Shown: positions 1 to 9,785, counted from the stretch's first letter. The stretch: 64,000 bases of DNA from Eudorina sp. 2006-703-Eu-15 (GCA_003117195.1 BDSI01000183.1:62001-126000), one strand, 5' to 3'. Numbers and translations are program-made. Notes: generated by a model not told the origin, from the letters alone.

Positions 1-980
1 CACTCGTAGTCAACCCAGCATGCAACCACTAGACGGCGAGCCACTCACACTGGAAGAGGGGCTGCACGCACTAGGGGTGGAGGTAGCCCCATCTGGAACC
101 GAATCCCTACCTCACACCACTAGAGGCCCGCGGCCTCGCTCCAAAACCACGGCTGGGGCCCGGCTGGGACCCGCCGGCATTCACTGGTATGTATAAAACC
201 GCACGTTAGTGACAGCCACGTACCTCAAACTCCTAATACAGAAACACACACATTCAGTTACGATACATTTATTTAGATATTTTGTCCGATATGCGCATAG
301 ATTTCTCACAGATGCCAAGTCGTGCGTCCATATCCCGTCGGTGTTTCCCTTAACGGATCGCCACAGGGGCACTTGCTTGTTGGGGTCCAGGGTGCGGCCC
401 ATCCACCTAGGGTGTACCGATCGAAGTAAGCGCCTGTTCCGCCCCATCGCATGCATCAACCAGTATGTATATATGTGGGTGTGTTTAGAGAAGAATCCCG
501 CCCGACCCAACCCAGGTGCAGGTTTACTTAACACACAACCTGCAAGAAAATACTTACCACATGTAAGGCGAACAAGGCAACCGCGCCACCACCGCGATGC
601 AGATCAGGCAGCAAAAAACTAACCAAGTCTCGTACAGCCGCCGAAGGCGGCGGCTCCGGTGGCAGCGATGGGGCAGCGAATTCGTCACGGTGAGTGTGAG
701 TGAGAGCCCAACGGCTGTGTACTGAAAGGGGCGGGGTTCGAAAGGGCCCATAAGAGAGGGCTCCAGAGACACACCTTTGAGTCATCCACATCTCCAACGC
801 TGTTCCTACCGCCAATGTGCAGCTTGTGAATGGGACCCCGCGTTAGTTGTTGAAATTTGCGCACCCCTGCGCCCACGCGTATGTAAGCGCGCGGTATATA
901 TACCTGGAGATTCCTGGAGATTCCGGATCAAATAAAGCAGGTAGGTTGTGCATATATGTATATATATTCGATATATTCGA
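1..980. other. Transposon-rich stretch without a recognisable gene
   Basis: No open frame here resembles a known protein. Positions about 475-560 hold, in reverse orientation, a copy of a dispersed repeat seen again near 17.45, 18.26, 19.03 and 56.88 kb. Its signature is a GGGCGGG core followed by CTAAACACAC, and here also a CTTACC/CCTGCAAG pair that reads like splice signals on the minus strand. The rest looks like unclassified intergenic or old repeat DNA. Confidence 0.4.
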
Positions 981-1135
981 GGTAGAGATACTCAGCTGCA
1001 TTGAGCGCCCGGTCAAGTAGCGGAAGTTCTCCAGTTCGAATCTGGACGCATGCCAGTATGGTATTGGATCTGTGATTAGTAAACTCCATCGATCTGAGTT
1101 CAAATTGATGATTACATCACCGCATGAGATCCATT
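981..1135 (+). repeat. tRNA-derived SINE, degraded copy 1
   Basis: This copy has a damaged tRNA-like head with an intact B-box core (CCAGTTCGAATCTGGA). The head is followed by a body that begins TTGGATCTGTGATTAG and ends ATGAGATCCA. The same head-plus-body order occurs near 10.38-10.54 kb and 12.22-12.42 kb, which defines a family. The D-arm has lost pairing, so this is not a tRNA gene. Confidence 0.6.
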
Positions 1136-1224
1136 CCTGTGGCCAGATTAAGATTGGTCAGCTAACAAAAGTCAGAACCATCACTTTGGGAGTACCGCGA
1201 AGGAGCGCGTTCCTCTGTTCCTGA

Positions 1225-1560
1225 ATGGCAGTTGAGCCGCATCCGCCGGGGGGCATACTTCCAGCACTACGTATCTGTGAAGCGCTAGGGATAGAGAATA
1301 CTGCGCCCCAAGTGCCGAGGATGGTTTCCAAGGTAATTGAAAACATGCAGCGGATATGGACGGAGGCCAAGTGGGAAACTTCCACTAAGGAGGCGTATTG
1401 GCGACTGGCGGTTGATGGAATCCCGTTGCTGGGAGACTCCCACATGAGGGGGCGGCTGTGGCCCCTTGCGGATGCGGGACATACCGGGAGCCGGGGCGGT
1501 GCGGCCAACGCCAACGCCAAGGCAACCAACCACAGCCAGGGATAAAGCCCGCTCAGGGGG
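1225..1560 (+). pseudogene. LINE (L1-type) ORF2 C-terminal fragment, plus copy
   Basis: The translation contains CEALGIENTAPQVPRMVSKV and then TKEAYWRLAVDGIPLLG, followed in another frame by the start of a Cys-rich knuckle (APCGCGTY). The same protein is encoded on the minus strand between about 2480 and 2200, so the two form an inverted pair of diverged copies. The domain corresponds to the region downstream of the reverse transcriptase in L1-type elements, where a CxCG...HxFWxC zinc-binding motif sits. The catalytic RT is absent and the frame is broken. Assignment to L1-type is inferred from domain order and the simple-repeat 3' tail of a related copy ending near 3420. Confidence 0.5.
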
Positions 1561-1792
1561 AGTTAGCCACCAGGGCGCCCCTATTAGCGAACCACCACCC
1601 CCACCAAGGCGGGGTCACTTCTCCAGCGGTGGCCCGTAGTCTTGGAGGGCCACGGGGGCTCGCGAGTCACCATCAGGGGCCTGCCCGTACGGTCCCACCG
1701 GGCCGAAAAAACCGCCCACACCTAGCGATAGCTCCACTGGGCGTCAGTGCCCTGTCCACCCGCGGTCTATTACGACAGAATAGCTACAGGGC

Positions 1793-2700
1793 TTAAGAAT
1801 CCTGGCCTGACGGAACCGGGCCACGGCACACAAGACGACCGTCCTGCACTTTCAGGATGGGGTGTGTAGCCCCCACCGCTGACCACCCTTTCACTGGGAC
1901 TCCCAGCTCAGCGAAGTCGTGGAGTCGGCTCCAAAAGTCTGCCACTGCCCGCCGGGCGGCTAGCCCTTCAGCGTCCCCTGATGGCCGAGGGGTCCCGCCC
2001 GCGTTCCTGGACCTGTCGGCCTTCAGGGCTCGCCGGCCCGTTTCCATGGCACTGGTTGCCGCCAAGACGACAACGTCCCATTGCACAACCACGGGGGGTG
2101 TTGCGAGCCACACCTGCTGCCTTTGAAGCCTCACCCCTAGCCGTGCCTCGATCTGCGCGACAACCGCTTGTGCCACCCCACAGCCCCAAAAATGGTGTTG
2201 CCTGGGTGTTGGCCGTATCGCCCCGGTGCCGGGGTATGTCCCGCATCCACAAGGGGCCACCGCAGCCCCCCTCATGTGGGAGTTACCGAGCATCGGGATG
2301 CCATCAACCTCAACCGCCAGTCGCCAATACGCCTCCTTATTGGACTGTTCCCACTTGGCCTCCGTTCACATCCGCTGCATGTTCTCTATTACCTTGGAAA
2401 CCATCCTCGACACTTCTGGCGCAGTATCCTCTACCCCAAGCGCTTCGCAAACAAAGCATGTGTGCGCCACACACCTCGCCTTCCCTAGGCTGTGCAGCTG
2501 CAGTGTCGTGCCATACCGCACAGTGTACTCGTGGAGTGCCACCTTGAGGCCGTTTTGCAGCCTCCACCCCATGCGCCTCACCAGCATTTCCGTGACTTCC
2601 TCTCTCCCCGGGGGGGTCGCCTCGGTGGGCCCCAGGGTCCCCTCGGCGGCTTCCCACCATTCTTGTTCGGTCGGACATTCGGTCGGCCGGACGATCCGGC
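1793..2700 (-). pseudogene. LINE (L1-type) ORF2 C-terminal fragment, minus copy
   Basis: Reading from about 2700 downward, the fragment encodes a helical region (EVTEMLVRRMGWRLQNGLKV), the CEALGVEDTAPEV segment shared with the copy at 1225, and then in a second frame TKEAYWRLAV-like sequence. A zinc-knuckle follows (CGCGTYP...HHFWGCGVAQAVV), and the frame ends at a stop at 1793. The terminal block ADFWSRLHDFAELGVPVKGW recurs in the plus-strand copies at about 2745-2885 and near 11.34-11.40 kb, so it is the true ORF2 C-terminus. A frameshift near 2300 and the missing RT make it a dead fragment. Its 5' edge abuts a plus-strand copy head to head. Confidence 0.55.
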
Positions 2701-3423
2701 CGGGACCGATATTGGCAGAACAAGGGGAGCGGCGCGCAATCGCTGACTTTTGGGGGCGCCTCCACGGGTTCGCCCAGTTGGGGCTCCCGAGACGGGGTTG
2801 GAGCTCAGTGGGCCCTTTCCACCCTTTCTTGAAAGTGGCGGGGGGAGTCCTGCGATGTGCGGGACCTGCTCCTGAAGAAGGATGAGGCGCGGGTTCCCCG
2901 CCCTCTGTCTGTTTATCGTCGGGCTCTCCGAACCGGGGTTCAAGTTGGGGACCGGGCCTACCCTCAGATTGGGGTGGAGGATGGGCTCCCGTTGGCATTT
3001 TGGTGTTTTGGCCAAGTTATTTCTTATGATGCGGGTTACCCCACTAGCGGTCGCTGGGCAGTGTCACGAGCCAGGCGTGGGCCTTCCAAGACCTCGAGAG
3101 GGTGCTGCGTTGGGTGCCTCAGAGGTGGTGGTAGCTGGGTAATGGGGTGCCTGTGTGGGCGACCTCCCCTGTGCTTGGCTTTATCCACTTCTGGGGATTA
3201 TGCCCGCTGCTGTGCCTATCCCTTTGGTAGTGTTGCCCTGCTGCGCGCCTCTGCTTGCTTCGGTGTCTGACTGGTTGGGGTTATGGCCCGGTGTGTTTTC
3301 TTTGGGTGCGGCGTAGTGGTGTGGAGGTGACCTGCCGCCTTGGCGGTGGGGCCTACTGGGGCTTGCTCTGGTATACACCGATGATCCCGTTGGGGTCCGC
3401 TGTAACATTCATTCATTCATTCT
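2700..3423 (+). mobile_element. 5'-truncated LINE: end of ORF2, 3' UTR and (ATTC)n tail
   Basis: The segment starts inside the ORF2 C-terminal block (AIADFWGRLHGFAQLGLPRR), reaches a stop at about 2885, and continues through roughly 530 bp of 3' UTR. It ends in ATTCATTCATTC at about 3408-3421. The last 55 bp, from GGGGCTTGCTCTGG to the tail, recur inverted at 38203-38260. That copy is flanked by a clean target duplication, which confirms that this is a genuine LINE 3' end. A chromovirus LTR begins immediately after the tail. Confidence 0.6.
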
Positions 3424-3807
3424 TGTTGTATCCACGTATTTAGGTGGTAGTAAGAACTACCGATTGTTGAGTCGCAGTGTACTTAAATGCACCAGGTCCG
3501 CGCCCAGTAGTGTACGGCGAGCCGCCACTTGGACGAGGGGTCAGTGAGGCAACGGTTTAACCGTCAGTTTGAACTCAGTAACCGAAGTCACACAGAATCA
3601 GCTACCAGGACCAGTTGTCCTAATTGTAAACAGATTACAATTACCAGCAGAATAACAGGATTCGGCAGTCCGAAATACAAGTTCGTAAACAGTTACGTAT
3701 CAGCAAAGTGTAAGGAACAGCTTCCTCAAAAGTGACAGCAAATACAGAACAGTAAAATAACATAAAGAGCATATTGTTGATTATGCGAGACAGAGCATAA
3801 CACAACA
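3424..3807 (-). repeat. Chromovirus LTR (3' LTR in element sense)
   Basis: This 384-bp terminal repeat starts TGTTGTATCC and ends ACACAACA in window orientation. It aligns throughout with 8585-8958 and has about 10 bp extra near 3508-3517. Few differences between the LTRs imply fairly recent insertion. Confidence 0.85.
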
Positions 3808-3808
3808 A

Positions 3809-5590
3809 CTATCCCCCCTCTGGTGGCAGCGTCCTCGCTGCTTGCTTGGCCTGCGACCGAACTTCATCCAAAACAGGCTTCAGATCAGGTGTGAAGTTAC
3901 GAGCGGGTTCCCACGAATTGTAATCAGATGAGTAGCCAGCCCATTTAACGAGCCACTCTTGATTGCACAAAGCGAGTCCGTTTGCCAGTGCGAACGCGGC
4001 GACAACGGTAGTCCAGAACGCGTTCAACAGAACACAGAGGTTGGTCTTCAGTCAGCCAGGCAACAGGTTCAGGACCAGTATCCATTTCATCAGCGGCGTC
4101 AGATGCGCGCGAATGATAAGGACGAAGCAGAGACACGTGGAAGGTCGGGTGGATGCCCATGTCCAAGGGCAGGCGCAACTCAACCGCAACAGAACCAACC
4201 ATGCGTACGACAGGGTACGGGCCAACCCAGCGAGGGAGAAGCTTCCGAGGCCCACGTGACATGGCACGCAAGTGCTTCGTACTCAGCATCACCAACTGCC
4301 CAGCGGCATAAGTGACAGGCTTCTTACCCCGGTTGTAGTACTCAGCAGCCCGTTGTTGCGCTGCGTCCAAGCAGGACTTAGCTTCAGACAGACGAGACAC
4401 AAAGCTCCGTGCGAACTGCTTCGCGGCAGGAACGTTGACGTCCAACTCCCGCCAGACAGGAAGCGCAGGGTGAAATCCGTAGTTCAGGAAGAACGGACTC
4501 TTGCCAGTGGAGCGATTCACTGCGTTGTTCAGCGCGAACTCAGCAGCAGACAGATGAGTGTCCCAGGTATCAGGGTTACGGCCAGCAAAGTTGCGCAGCA
4601 TGTCACCAAGTGTACGATTCATGCGCTCAGTTTGACCGGCAGACTGGGGTTGATACGCAGTGGACAGATTCACACGCATATGCAGCAGATCCCCAAGCGC
4701 TCCCCAGAACTTGCTCGTGAAACGCGGATCACGATCAGAGACAATGCCCTTAGGAACACCATGCAAACGTACGACGTTGTCAAAGGACAAACATGCAGCC
4801 TGCTCAGCAGTACAGGACGTGGTGGTGGGCGCCAGATGCACCATCTTCATAAGGCGATCAACCAATACGATCACCGCGTCGTATCCCCCCTCAATTTTGG
4901 GGAGCGCAACCACAAAGTCCATAGAGGCGCTGTCCCAAGGGTTCGCTGGCACAGGCAGCGACTGCAGCAACCCAGGGGTCTTACCGGACGGTGGCTTGTT
5001 GTGCTGACAGAGATCACAGGATTGAACGTAGTTAGCGGCGTCGGCAGCCAGCTTAGGCCACCAAAAGGTGCGGGTAACCAATTCAATCAGACGACTGCAG
5101 CCAGGATGCCCAGCCAAGGGACCGTCATGGTACTTCGACAGCAGCTCACGGCGCAGCTCGTCGTGTAACGCTGGGTTACAGTATAAGTCCCTAACAATGA
5201 CCCTGCACAGCATCTCGAGAAGCCTTTGGCTGCGCCGTGTTACACGTCGTCATTCGGAATGACAATCTGCTTGCGATCAGGAAGGGAGCGGTACCAGATG
5301 CCGCGCTCACAGGTGAGCGCTGCTGTGTTAGCAGTATCAGTGAAGTACGGATCAGTACGGTACAAGGCACGCAGACGGGCAAAAAGATCAGTTGCGGGCG
5401 CCTCAGCGGCCGCAGGTGCGGTGGCAGGTTCGGCAGCGACAGGGTCAGTGGGTGGGCGTACATGCACGGACGGGCGCAGGGGCGGCCGGAACGGTGTCAA
5501 CAGCCGCAGCCTTGTGAGCAGAACTGCGAGTCGTCACAGACAGGATTGTGGCGTGCAGGTTAGGGTGCCGGCTGAGAGCGTCAGCAATGT
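3809..5590 (-). pseudogene. Chromovirus integrase with C-terminal chromodomain
   Basis: Reading downward from the element's RNase H-integrase linker (NIADALSRHPN), the protein has an H2C2-type zinc finger (GHPGCSRL...CDLCQ). A DDE core follows, with Asp in MDFVVALP, Asp in IVSDRDPRF and Glu in AGQTERMNRT. A GPY-like segment (RWVGPYPVVR) precedes a chromodomain (EWLVKWAGYSSDYNSWEP). The chromodomain places it with chromoviruses, whose chromodomain targets integration to marked chromatin. The chromodomain is one frame away from the integrase (break near 3990), so the present copy would lose it. The upstream linker is also interrupted by another element. Confidence 0.85.
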
Positions 5591-5612
5591 TCATCGAACC
5601 AGACAGATACTC

Positions 5613-5904
5613 TGTAAGACCTAAAGGCTAATCCCGCGGATGCTCTGGCACCGGGCTTACACTCCCCCCCCTTAGGAGCAAGCCGTCCTCGGCGCCAGAC
5701 ATTGGGCCACCCCACCGTATGCCGGTTTTACCAGATTAGCACGGGTTCGTACCGTCCTTGATCCACCACACAAGGGCCGATAATGGCTGCGCCAGGGATC
5801 GTACCGCCGACCTTAATCCACCACATAAGGGTACGGCACTGGTCTCGATACCAAATGTAAGACCTAAAGGCTAATCCCGCGGATGCTCTGGCACCGGGCT
5901 TACA
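5613..5904 (-). mobile_element. 292-bp miniature LTR retrotransposon (TRIM/SMART-like)
   Basis: Two identical 49-bp direct repeats (5613-5661 and 5856-5904) each begin TGTAAG and end CTTACA, the TG...CA form of LTRs. The insertion is flanked by a perfect 5-bp duplication, TACTC (5608-5612 and 5905-5909). On the minus strand the internal part starts, after 2 nt, with a primer-binding site (TGGTATCGAGACC, 5841-5853). It ends in a polypurine tract (AAGGGGGGGGAG, 5662-5673) touching the other repeat. There is no coding capacity. Removing the element and one TACTC rejoins the host reading frame (WEY/LSGS), which proves insertion into the chromovirus. Confidence 0.85.
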
Positions 5905-5937
5905 TACTCCCAGGTGTAGTCAAAACGCGCCATGTAC

Positions 5938-6330
5938 TCAAGCCACCGGGCTTGGCGACGGTTCAGAGGGCACACCTTGCAGGAACGTAAGGGGCTTGTG
6001 GTCAGTTTTCAGAGTGAAGGGGCGACCCTCAAGGTAACACCGCCATTCTCTCAGAGCGTGGATGACAGCAAGCAATTCCCGCTCCCCAGTAGTGTAACGA
6101 GTTTCAGCGCCCGTAAATTTCTGACTGGTGAAAGCAACAGGCCTCCCCTCCTGTAACAGGACAGCGCCGGTGCCATACAGCGAGGCATCAGATATGACCT
6201 CAATACGGAAAGGCAGGGAGTAATCAGGGAACCGCAGAAGCACATCATCACAGACAGCAAGCTTCAGTTCGTCAAACGCCTGTTGGCACTCAGTAGTCCA
6301 GCAGCAGGCGACAGAAACGCACCCTTACGC
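5938..6330 (-). pseudogene. Chromovirus RNase H domain (RT palm deleted)
   Basis: The open frame from 6243 downward reads SDASLYGTGAVLLQ, FTSQKFTGAETRYTTGEREL and LKTDHKPLTFL, the Ty3/gypsy RNase H core with the first catalytic Asp and Glu visible. Just upstream, in a shifted frame, is the end of the RT thumb (LTNLTRKG; TECQQAFDELK). The RT fingers and palm, including any YxDD motif, are absent between here and the protease stop at 6353, so this copy lacks polymerase function. Confidence 0.8.
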
Positions 6331-6352
6331 GTCAGATTGGTCAGAGGTGCAG

Positions 6353-7780
6353 CTAATTGACATGCAGTGCAGCAGGCGCAGAGCCATCAGCGCCCTCGTC
6401 ACGTACAGCAGGGGCAAGCAACGGCACGCGGTACGACAAATGACCCTTGCGCAGACGCAAAGTACGTGAATCGTAATCCAAGGCAGCACCGTGCAAGTGC
6501 AGAGACCCAGACCCCAAGATAAGAGACGCGACGCTAGTCAGATCAGGTAAGACATACGGTTGAAGTTGCAACCGCAGCGGGCCAGCAGAGGCACGCAAAG
6601 TCACCTGCCCAAGCAACGCGCTCTTACCTCCATCAGCTAGGGTGACGTGCGACCAGGCACTGGGGTGGATCGGCAGACCAAGTTGCCGTACAGTAGCCTC
6701 AGACACGAAGTCGTGACTGGCGCCGGAGTCCACCAGTGTTGGCAAAGGAACGCCAGCGGAGGACAGAGCTACGCGAGGCAGGTCGGCTCCTGAGAGGTAA
6801 GCAGCAACTGGCGAACAGAGGGTTGACAAGAAAGGGACAGCAGGGGTGGAGACAGGCTGAGGCGGGTCGTACCAGACATCGACCGAGTACAGCAGCGAAG
6901 GCAAGGCAACCACAGCCCCAGACAAGTCCAACCCGTTGAACAGAACAGTACCTTTGTCGAAGCGTCGTATCTGAGCCATACCGACCAGGTGACGAGAGGC
7001 GCGACGAGACAAGTGTGTAGGCAAAAGCAGACAGGCAGAGGTGGCAGGACGCAGCTGCTTGCATGAACAGTAATGTGCCAGTTGAGTCTGCATCTCACGC
7101 ATGGATGAAGGGACAAACAGAACCATGTGACCACCCAGGTCGACAGATGACAGCGGCCGACAGCACGGCAGACCCAGGTTACAGACCGAATCAAACCCCG
7201 CGCGCGCAGTGTGCGCATCGAAGCTGAAACGGCGGCCCACAGCAAGTTCGAGTTCAGCAAGCGCGGATGGCGTCAGGGCGCGTACGGCACGGCGACGGTG
7301 AGCAACAGTGTCTGGCACAGCAGCCACAGAAACACCGGCGACAGAGCCAACAGAACCACCAACACCGACAGCACAGCCAACCACAGCAGCATCAGCAGAG
7401 CACCCAGGGGGCAGTCCCTCAGAACCACCCTGGGAGGCCACAACAGCGTGGGCAGGCAGGTACCTCAGCAAGTCAGAGTGATCGCCAGCAACAGCAGCGC
7501 ACGGTACAGGCGAGCGCGGGTTGCCGGAGGCGGCCCTCACAGCAACAGGTTCGACCTCCATGTCATCATCAGGTTCAGCAACAGGTTCCACAACAGCAGC
7601 GGGTTGGGCAGCAGCAGTGTGACCCACAACAGCAGCAGGCGGACCAGCAGCGACAGGTACCGCGACAGCAACAGGCGGTACTACAACGGCAGCGGCCGGG
7701 TTCGCAGCAACCGGTGCAGCAGGTGCAACGGCAGGAACCTCATTCAAACCAGCCAGCCACTCATTGTACAGATTCGCCAT
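6353..7780 (-). CDS. Chromovirus Gag/aspartic protease polyprotein fragment
   Basis: This is a 475-residue open frame beginning at an ATG. The N-terminal 150 residues are Ala/Pro/Val-rich and Gag-like. A Cys-bearing middle follows, and then a retropepsin with the active-site signature LVDSGASHDFVS around residue 360 and a LILG-type flap segment near residue 430. In intact elements the polyprotein continues into RT. Here it stops at residue 475, directly before the remnant of the RT thumb, so the stop marks the deletion junction. The first part of Gag lies in the inverted-duplicated segment upstream (MATLKFGTYSPNMNAK). Confidence 0.8.
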   Translation of the reverse strand: MANLYNEWLAGLNEVPAVAPAAPVAANPAAAVVVPPVAVAVPVAAGPPAAVVGHTAAAQPAAVVEPVAEPDDDMEVEPVAVRAASGNPRSPVPCAAVAGDHSDLLRYLPAHAVVASQGGSEGLPPGCSADAAVVGCAVGVGGSVGSVAGVSVAAVPDTVAHRRRAVRALTPSALAELELAVGRRFSFDAHTARAGFDSVCNLGLPCCRPLSSVDLGGHMVLFVPSSMREMQTQLAHYCSCKQLRPATSACLLLPTHLSRRASRHLVGMAQIRRFDKGTVLFNGLDLSGAVVALPSLLYSVDVWYDPPQPVSTPAVPFLSTLCSPVAAYLSGADLPRVALSSAGVPLPTLVDSGASHDFVSEATVRQLGLPIHPSAWSHVTLADGGKSALLGQVTLRASAGPLRLQLQPYVLPDLTSVASLILGSGSLHLHGAALDYDSRTLRLRKGHLSYRVPLLAPAVRDEGADGSAPAALHVN

Positions 7781-8536
7781 CAGAACGGCTGACAGTGGAC
7801 AGGACTCGGTCGCAATCCAGCAATTGCTTACAGAACTTAACAGCCAGTGTGCGAACCAACGTCGCAGGAGACGTTCGATTCAGAACAGTTCCAGGCGAGT
7901 CACCCAGGACAGTGATGTGCAGACGAATTGGGTATTCGCCCGGCGATGACTCTACAGTGACCAGGTACAGCTCAGCGGGCGGCAGACCCAACAGCAGAAA
8001 TACAAGTGGGTTAATTACCAGCAGCGGCAGCGACCTTGGCGTTCATGTTAGGAGAGTAAGTTCCGAACTTCAAAGTAGCCATGGTCAACACGTCAAGTAT
8101 CAGCAGGCGGAAGCGTTGACAGGAAAGTCGTCTCGAGTCCACTTGTGGACCATGGCTACTTTGAAGTTCGGAACTTACTCTCCTAACATGAACGCCAAGT
8201 CGCTGCCGCTGCTGGTGCAGGTTAGTAATTAACCCACTTGTATTTCTGCTGTTGGGTCTGCCGCCCGCTGAGCTGTACCTGGTCACTGTAGAGTCATCGC
8301 CGGGCGAATATCCAATTCGTCTGCACATCACTGTCCTGGGTGACTCGCCTGGAACTGTTCTGAATCGAACGTCTCCTGCGACGTTGGTTCGCACACTGGC
8401 TGTTAAGTTCTGTAAGCAATTGCTGGATTGCGACCGAGTCCTGTCCACTGTCAGCCGTTCTGATGGCGAATCTGTACAATGAGTGGCTGGCTGGTTTGAA
8501 TGAGGTTCCTGCCGTTGCACCTGCTGCACCGGTTGC
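7707..8536. repeat. Inverted duplication inside the chromovirus
   Basis: Arms 7707-8086 and 8148-8536 are near-perfect reverse complements around a 61-bp spacer. Both encode the same peptides in opposite directions (MATLKFGTYSPNMNAK; GLPPAELYLVTVESSP; MANLYNEWLAGLNEVP). The right arm has a 10-bp insertion. The left arm is the original, since it continues into the gag-protease frame. The outer junction carries a repeated GCTGCGAACCCGG motif. Confidence 0.8.
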
Positions 8537-8570
8537 CGGCCGCTGCGAACCCGGCCGCTGCGAACCCGGC

Positions 8571-8582
8571 GTCTCGATACCA
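8571..8582 (-). promoter_or_regulatory. tRNA primer-binding site of the chromovirus
   Basis: On the minus strand TGGTATCGAGAC begins 2 nt after the LTR. Starting with TGG (the complement of a tRNA CCA end) and resembling the initiator-Met PBS of plant LTR elements (TGGTATCAGAG), it fits a primer-binding site. The same 12 nt occur at the same 2-nt spacing in the miniature element at 5613-5904. Confidence 0.75.
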
Positions 8583-8584
8583 CT

Positions 8585-8958
8585 TGTTGTATCCATGTAT
8601 TTAGGTGGTAGTAAGAACTACCGATTGTTGCGTCGCAGTGTGCTTAAATGCACCAGGTCCGCGAACGGCGAGCCGCCACTTGGACGAGGGGTCAGTGAGG
8701 CAACGGTTTAACCGTCAGTTTGAACTCAGCAACCGAAGTCACACAGAATCAGCTACCAGGACCAGTTGTCCTAATTGTAAACAGATTACAATTACCAGCA
8801 GAATAACAGGATTCGGCAGTCCGAAATACAAGTTCGTAAACAGTTACGTATCAGCAAAGTGTAAGGAACAGCTTCCTCAAAAGTGACAGCAAATACAGAA
8901 CAGTAAAATAACATAAAGAGCATATTGTTGATTATGCGAGACAGAGCATAATACAACA
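8585..8958 (-). repeat. Chromovirus LTR (5' LTR in element sense)
   Basis: This 374-bp partner of the repeat at 3424-3807 starts TGTTGTATCC and ends TACAACA. Element transcription should begin inside this copy and run leftward, because the primer-binding site follows at 8571-8582. Confidence 0.85.
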
Positions 8959-8962
8959 ATCC

Positions 8963-9738
8963 TGGTGGGATGTCTCGTCGGAGCGCCTCTGGGGCCGCCT
9001 CACACTCCCTCCACCGGTTCCACTCCTGCCACCCGTCGGCTCCTACCCCCAAGCACTCCCTAACAAACGTTGCCCATCCCCGGCGACGCTGGCGCTGTGT
9101 GCGGGCGGTCGGGGGGTTCGCGTCCAAGTTCCCCTCCCATCCGTCCGTCCGTCGTGTGCCGGAGCCGGGATATCACTCGAACCGCATGCCCAGTGGTCCT
9201 CAGCGACAGGCATTTGGCAAGGTCGGCATGCCTATGTTCGAGCCCGGGTCGCTCGCCTTCTTGCAGCCCTTGTCTTAACAGCGGGTTACCCCACAGCGGT
9301 CAGGGAGTCCACCTGGACATCGATCACCGGCGGGAGGGCACTCAGCGCCCTGGCTATCCGAGTCACTCCCTCCGGCAGTCCGGGGCAGTTCAGCCATGGT
9401 CCTGCATGGGGCGCCGTCAAGGCCATGATGGGTTCGAAGCCCGGTATCGCTCCGTGTAGGAACTCAAGCAGGATTCGCCGCCACAGGGCGTCTGCCCCGC
9501 CCTTGGGTCCCAGGACGAAGCAGACCGCCCACCCAGCCCATCTGGCCCGCGCGTGCTCCAGCAGGGGTAGGGCCCCAAACCCTCCTCCCGTCGGGTGCCC
9601 TGTCAACAGCGATTTGGGAACCCCTGTGGTTAGTTGGTTCTCAGGAGCGGGGTGGTTGCCTGGTAGTGTGGGCACAGGGGAGTGATTCGGTGCACTTGTA
9701 TGTGGAACCTGCCCGGTGCACCATGGTCGATGGCGCAT
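8963..9738 (-). pseudogene. LINE ORF2 fragment, minus strand, frameshifted
   Basis: The frame from 9738 to 9286 encodes ARARWAGWAVCFVLGPKGG, DALWRRILLEFLHGAIPGF and WLNCPGLPEGVTRIARALSA. A second frame below 9127 encodes RRGWATFVRECLGVGADGW. The text resembles the region between endonuclease and RT or beyond RT in L1-type elements of this window, but no catalytic motif is visible. The fragment is cut at 8959 by the chromovirus LTR and has one frame break. Confidence 0.4.
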
Positions 9739-9785
9739 GCAGTTTCGTTAATGCAGTGTATGGTGAGGAAGCTTCGGCTGTCAAA

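Larger units (their letters stand above)
3424..8958 (-). mobile_element. Ty3/gypsy chromovirus, internally deleted
   Basis: This is an LTR retrotransposon transcribed on the minus strand. LTRs at 8585-8958 and 3424-3807 are nearly identical and begin TGTTGT / end ACAACA. A primer-binding site lies 2 nt inside the 5' LTR, and a polypurine tract (GAGGGGGGATAGT) abuts the 3' LTR. Coding order is gag-like, aspartic protease, RNase H, integrase, chromodomain. The RT fingers and palm that should lie between protease and RNase H are missing, because only about 100 bp separates them. A 380-bp inverted duplication occupies the gag start, and a miniature LTR element interrupts the RNase H-integrase linker. 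Flanks ATTCT and ATCCT are a 4/5 match, so the target duplication is uncertain. The copy cannot move on its own. Confidence 0.85.

Noticed and set aside
7211..8232. Plus-strand Gln-rich frames over the chromovirus
   Set aside because: They are the complement of the Ala/Val/Pro-rich Gag segment; the retropepsin and integrase fix the coding strand as minus.
3419..8963. Confirmed 5-bp target duplication for the chromovirus
   Set aside because: The flanks ATTCT and ATCCT differ at one position, and the two sides belong to different LINE fragments, so the duplication cannot be claimed.
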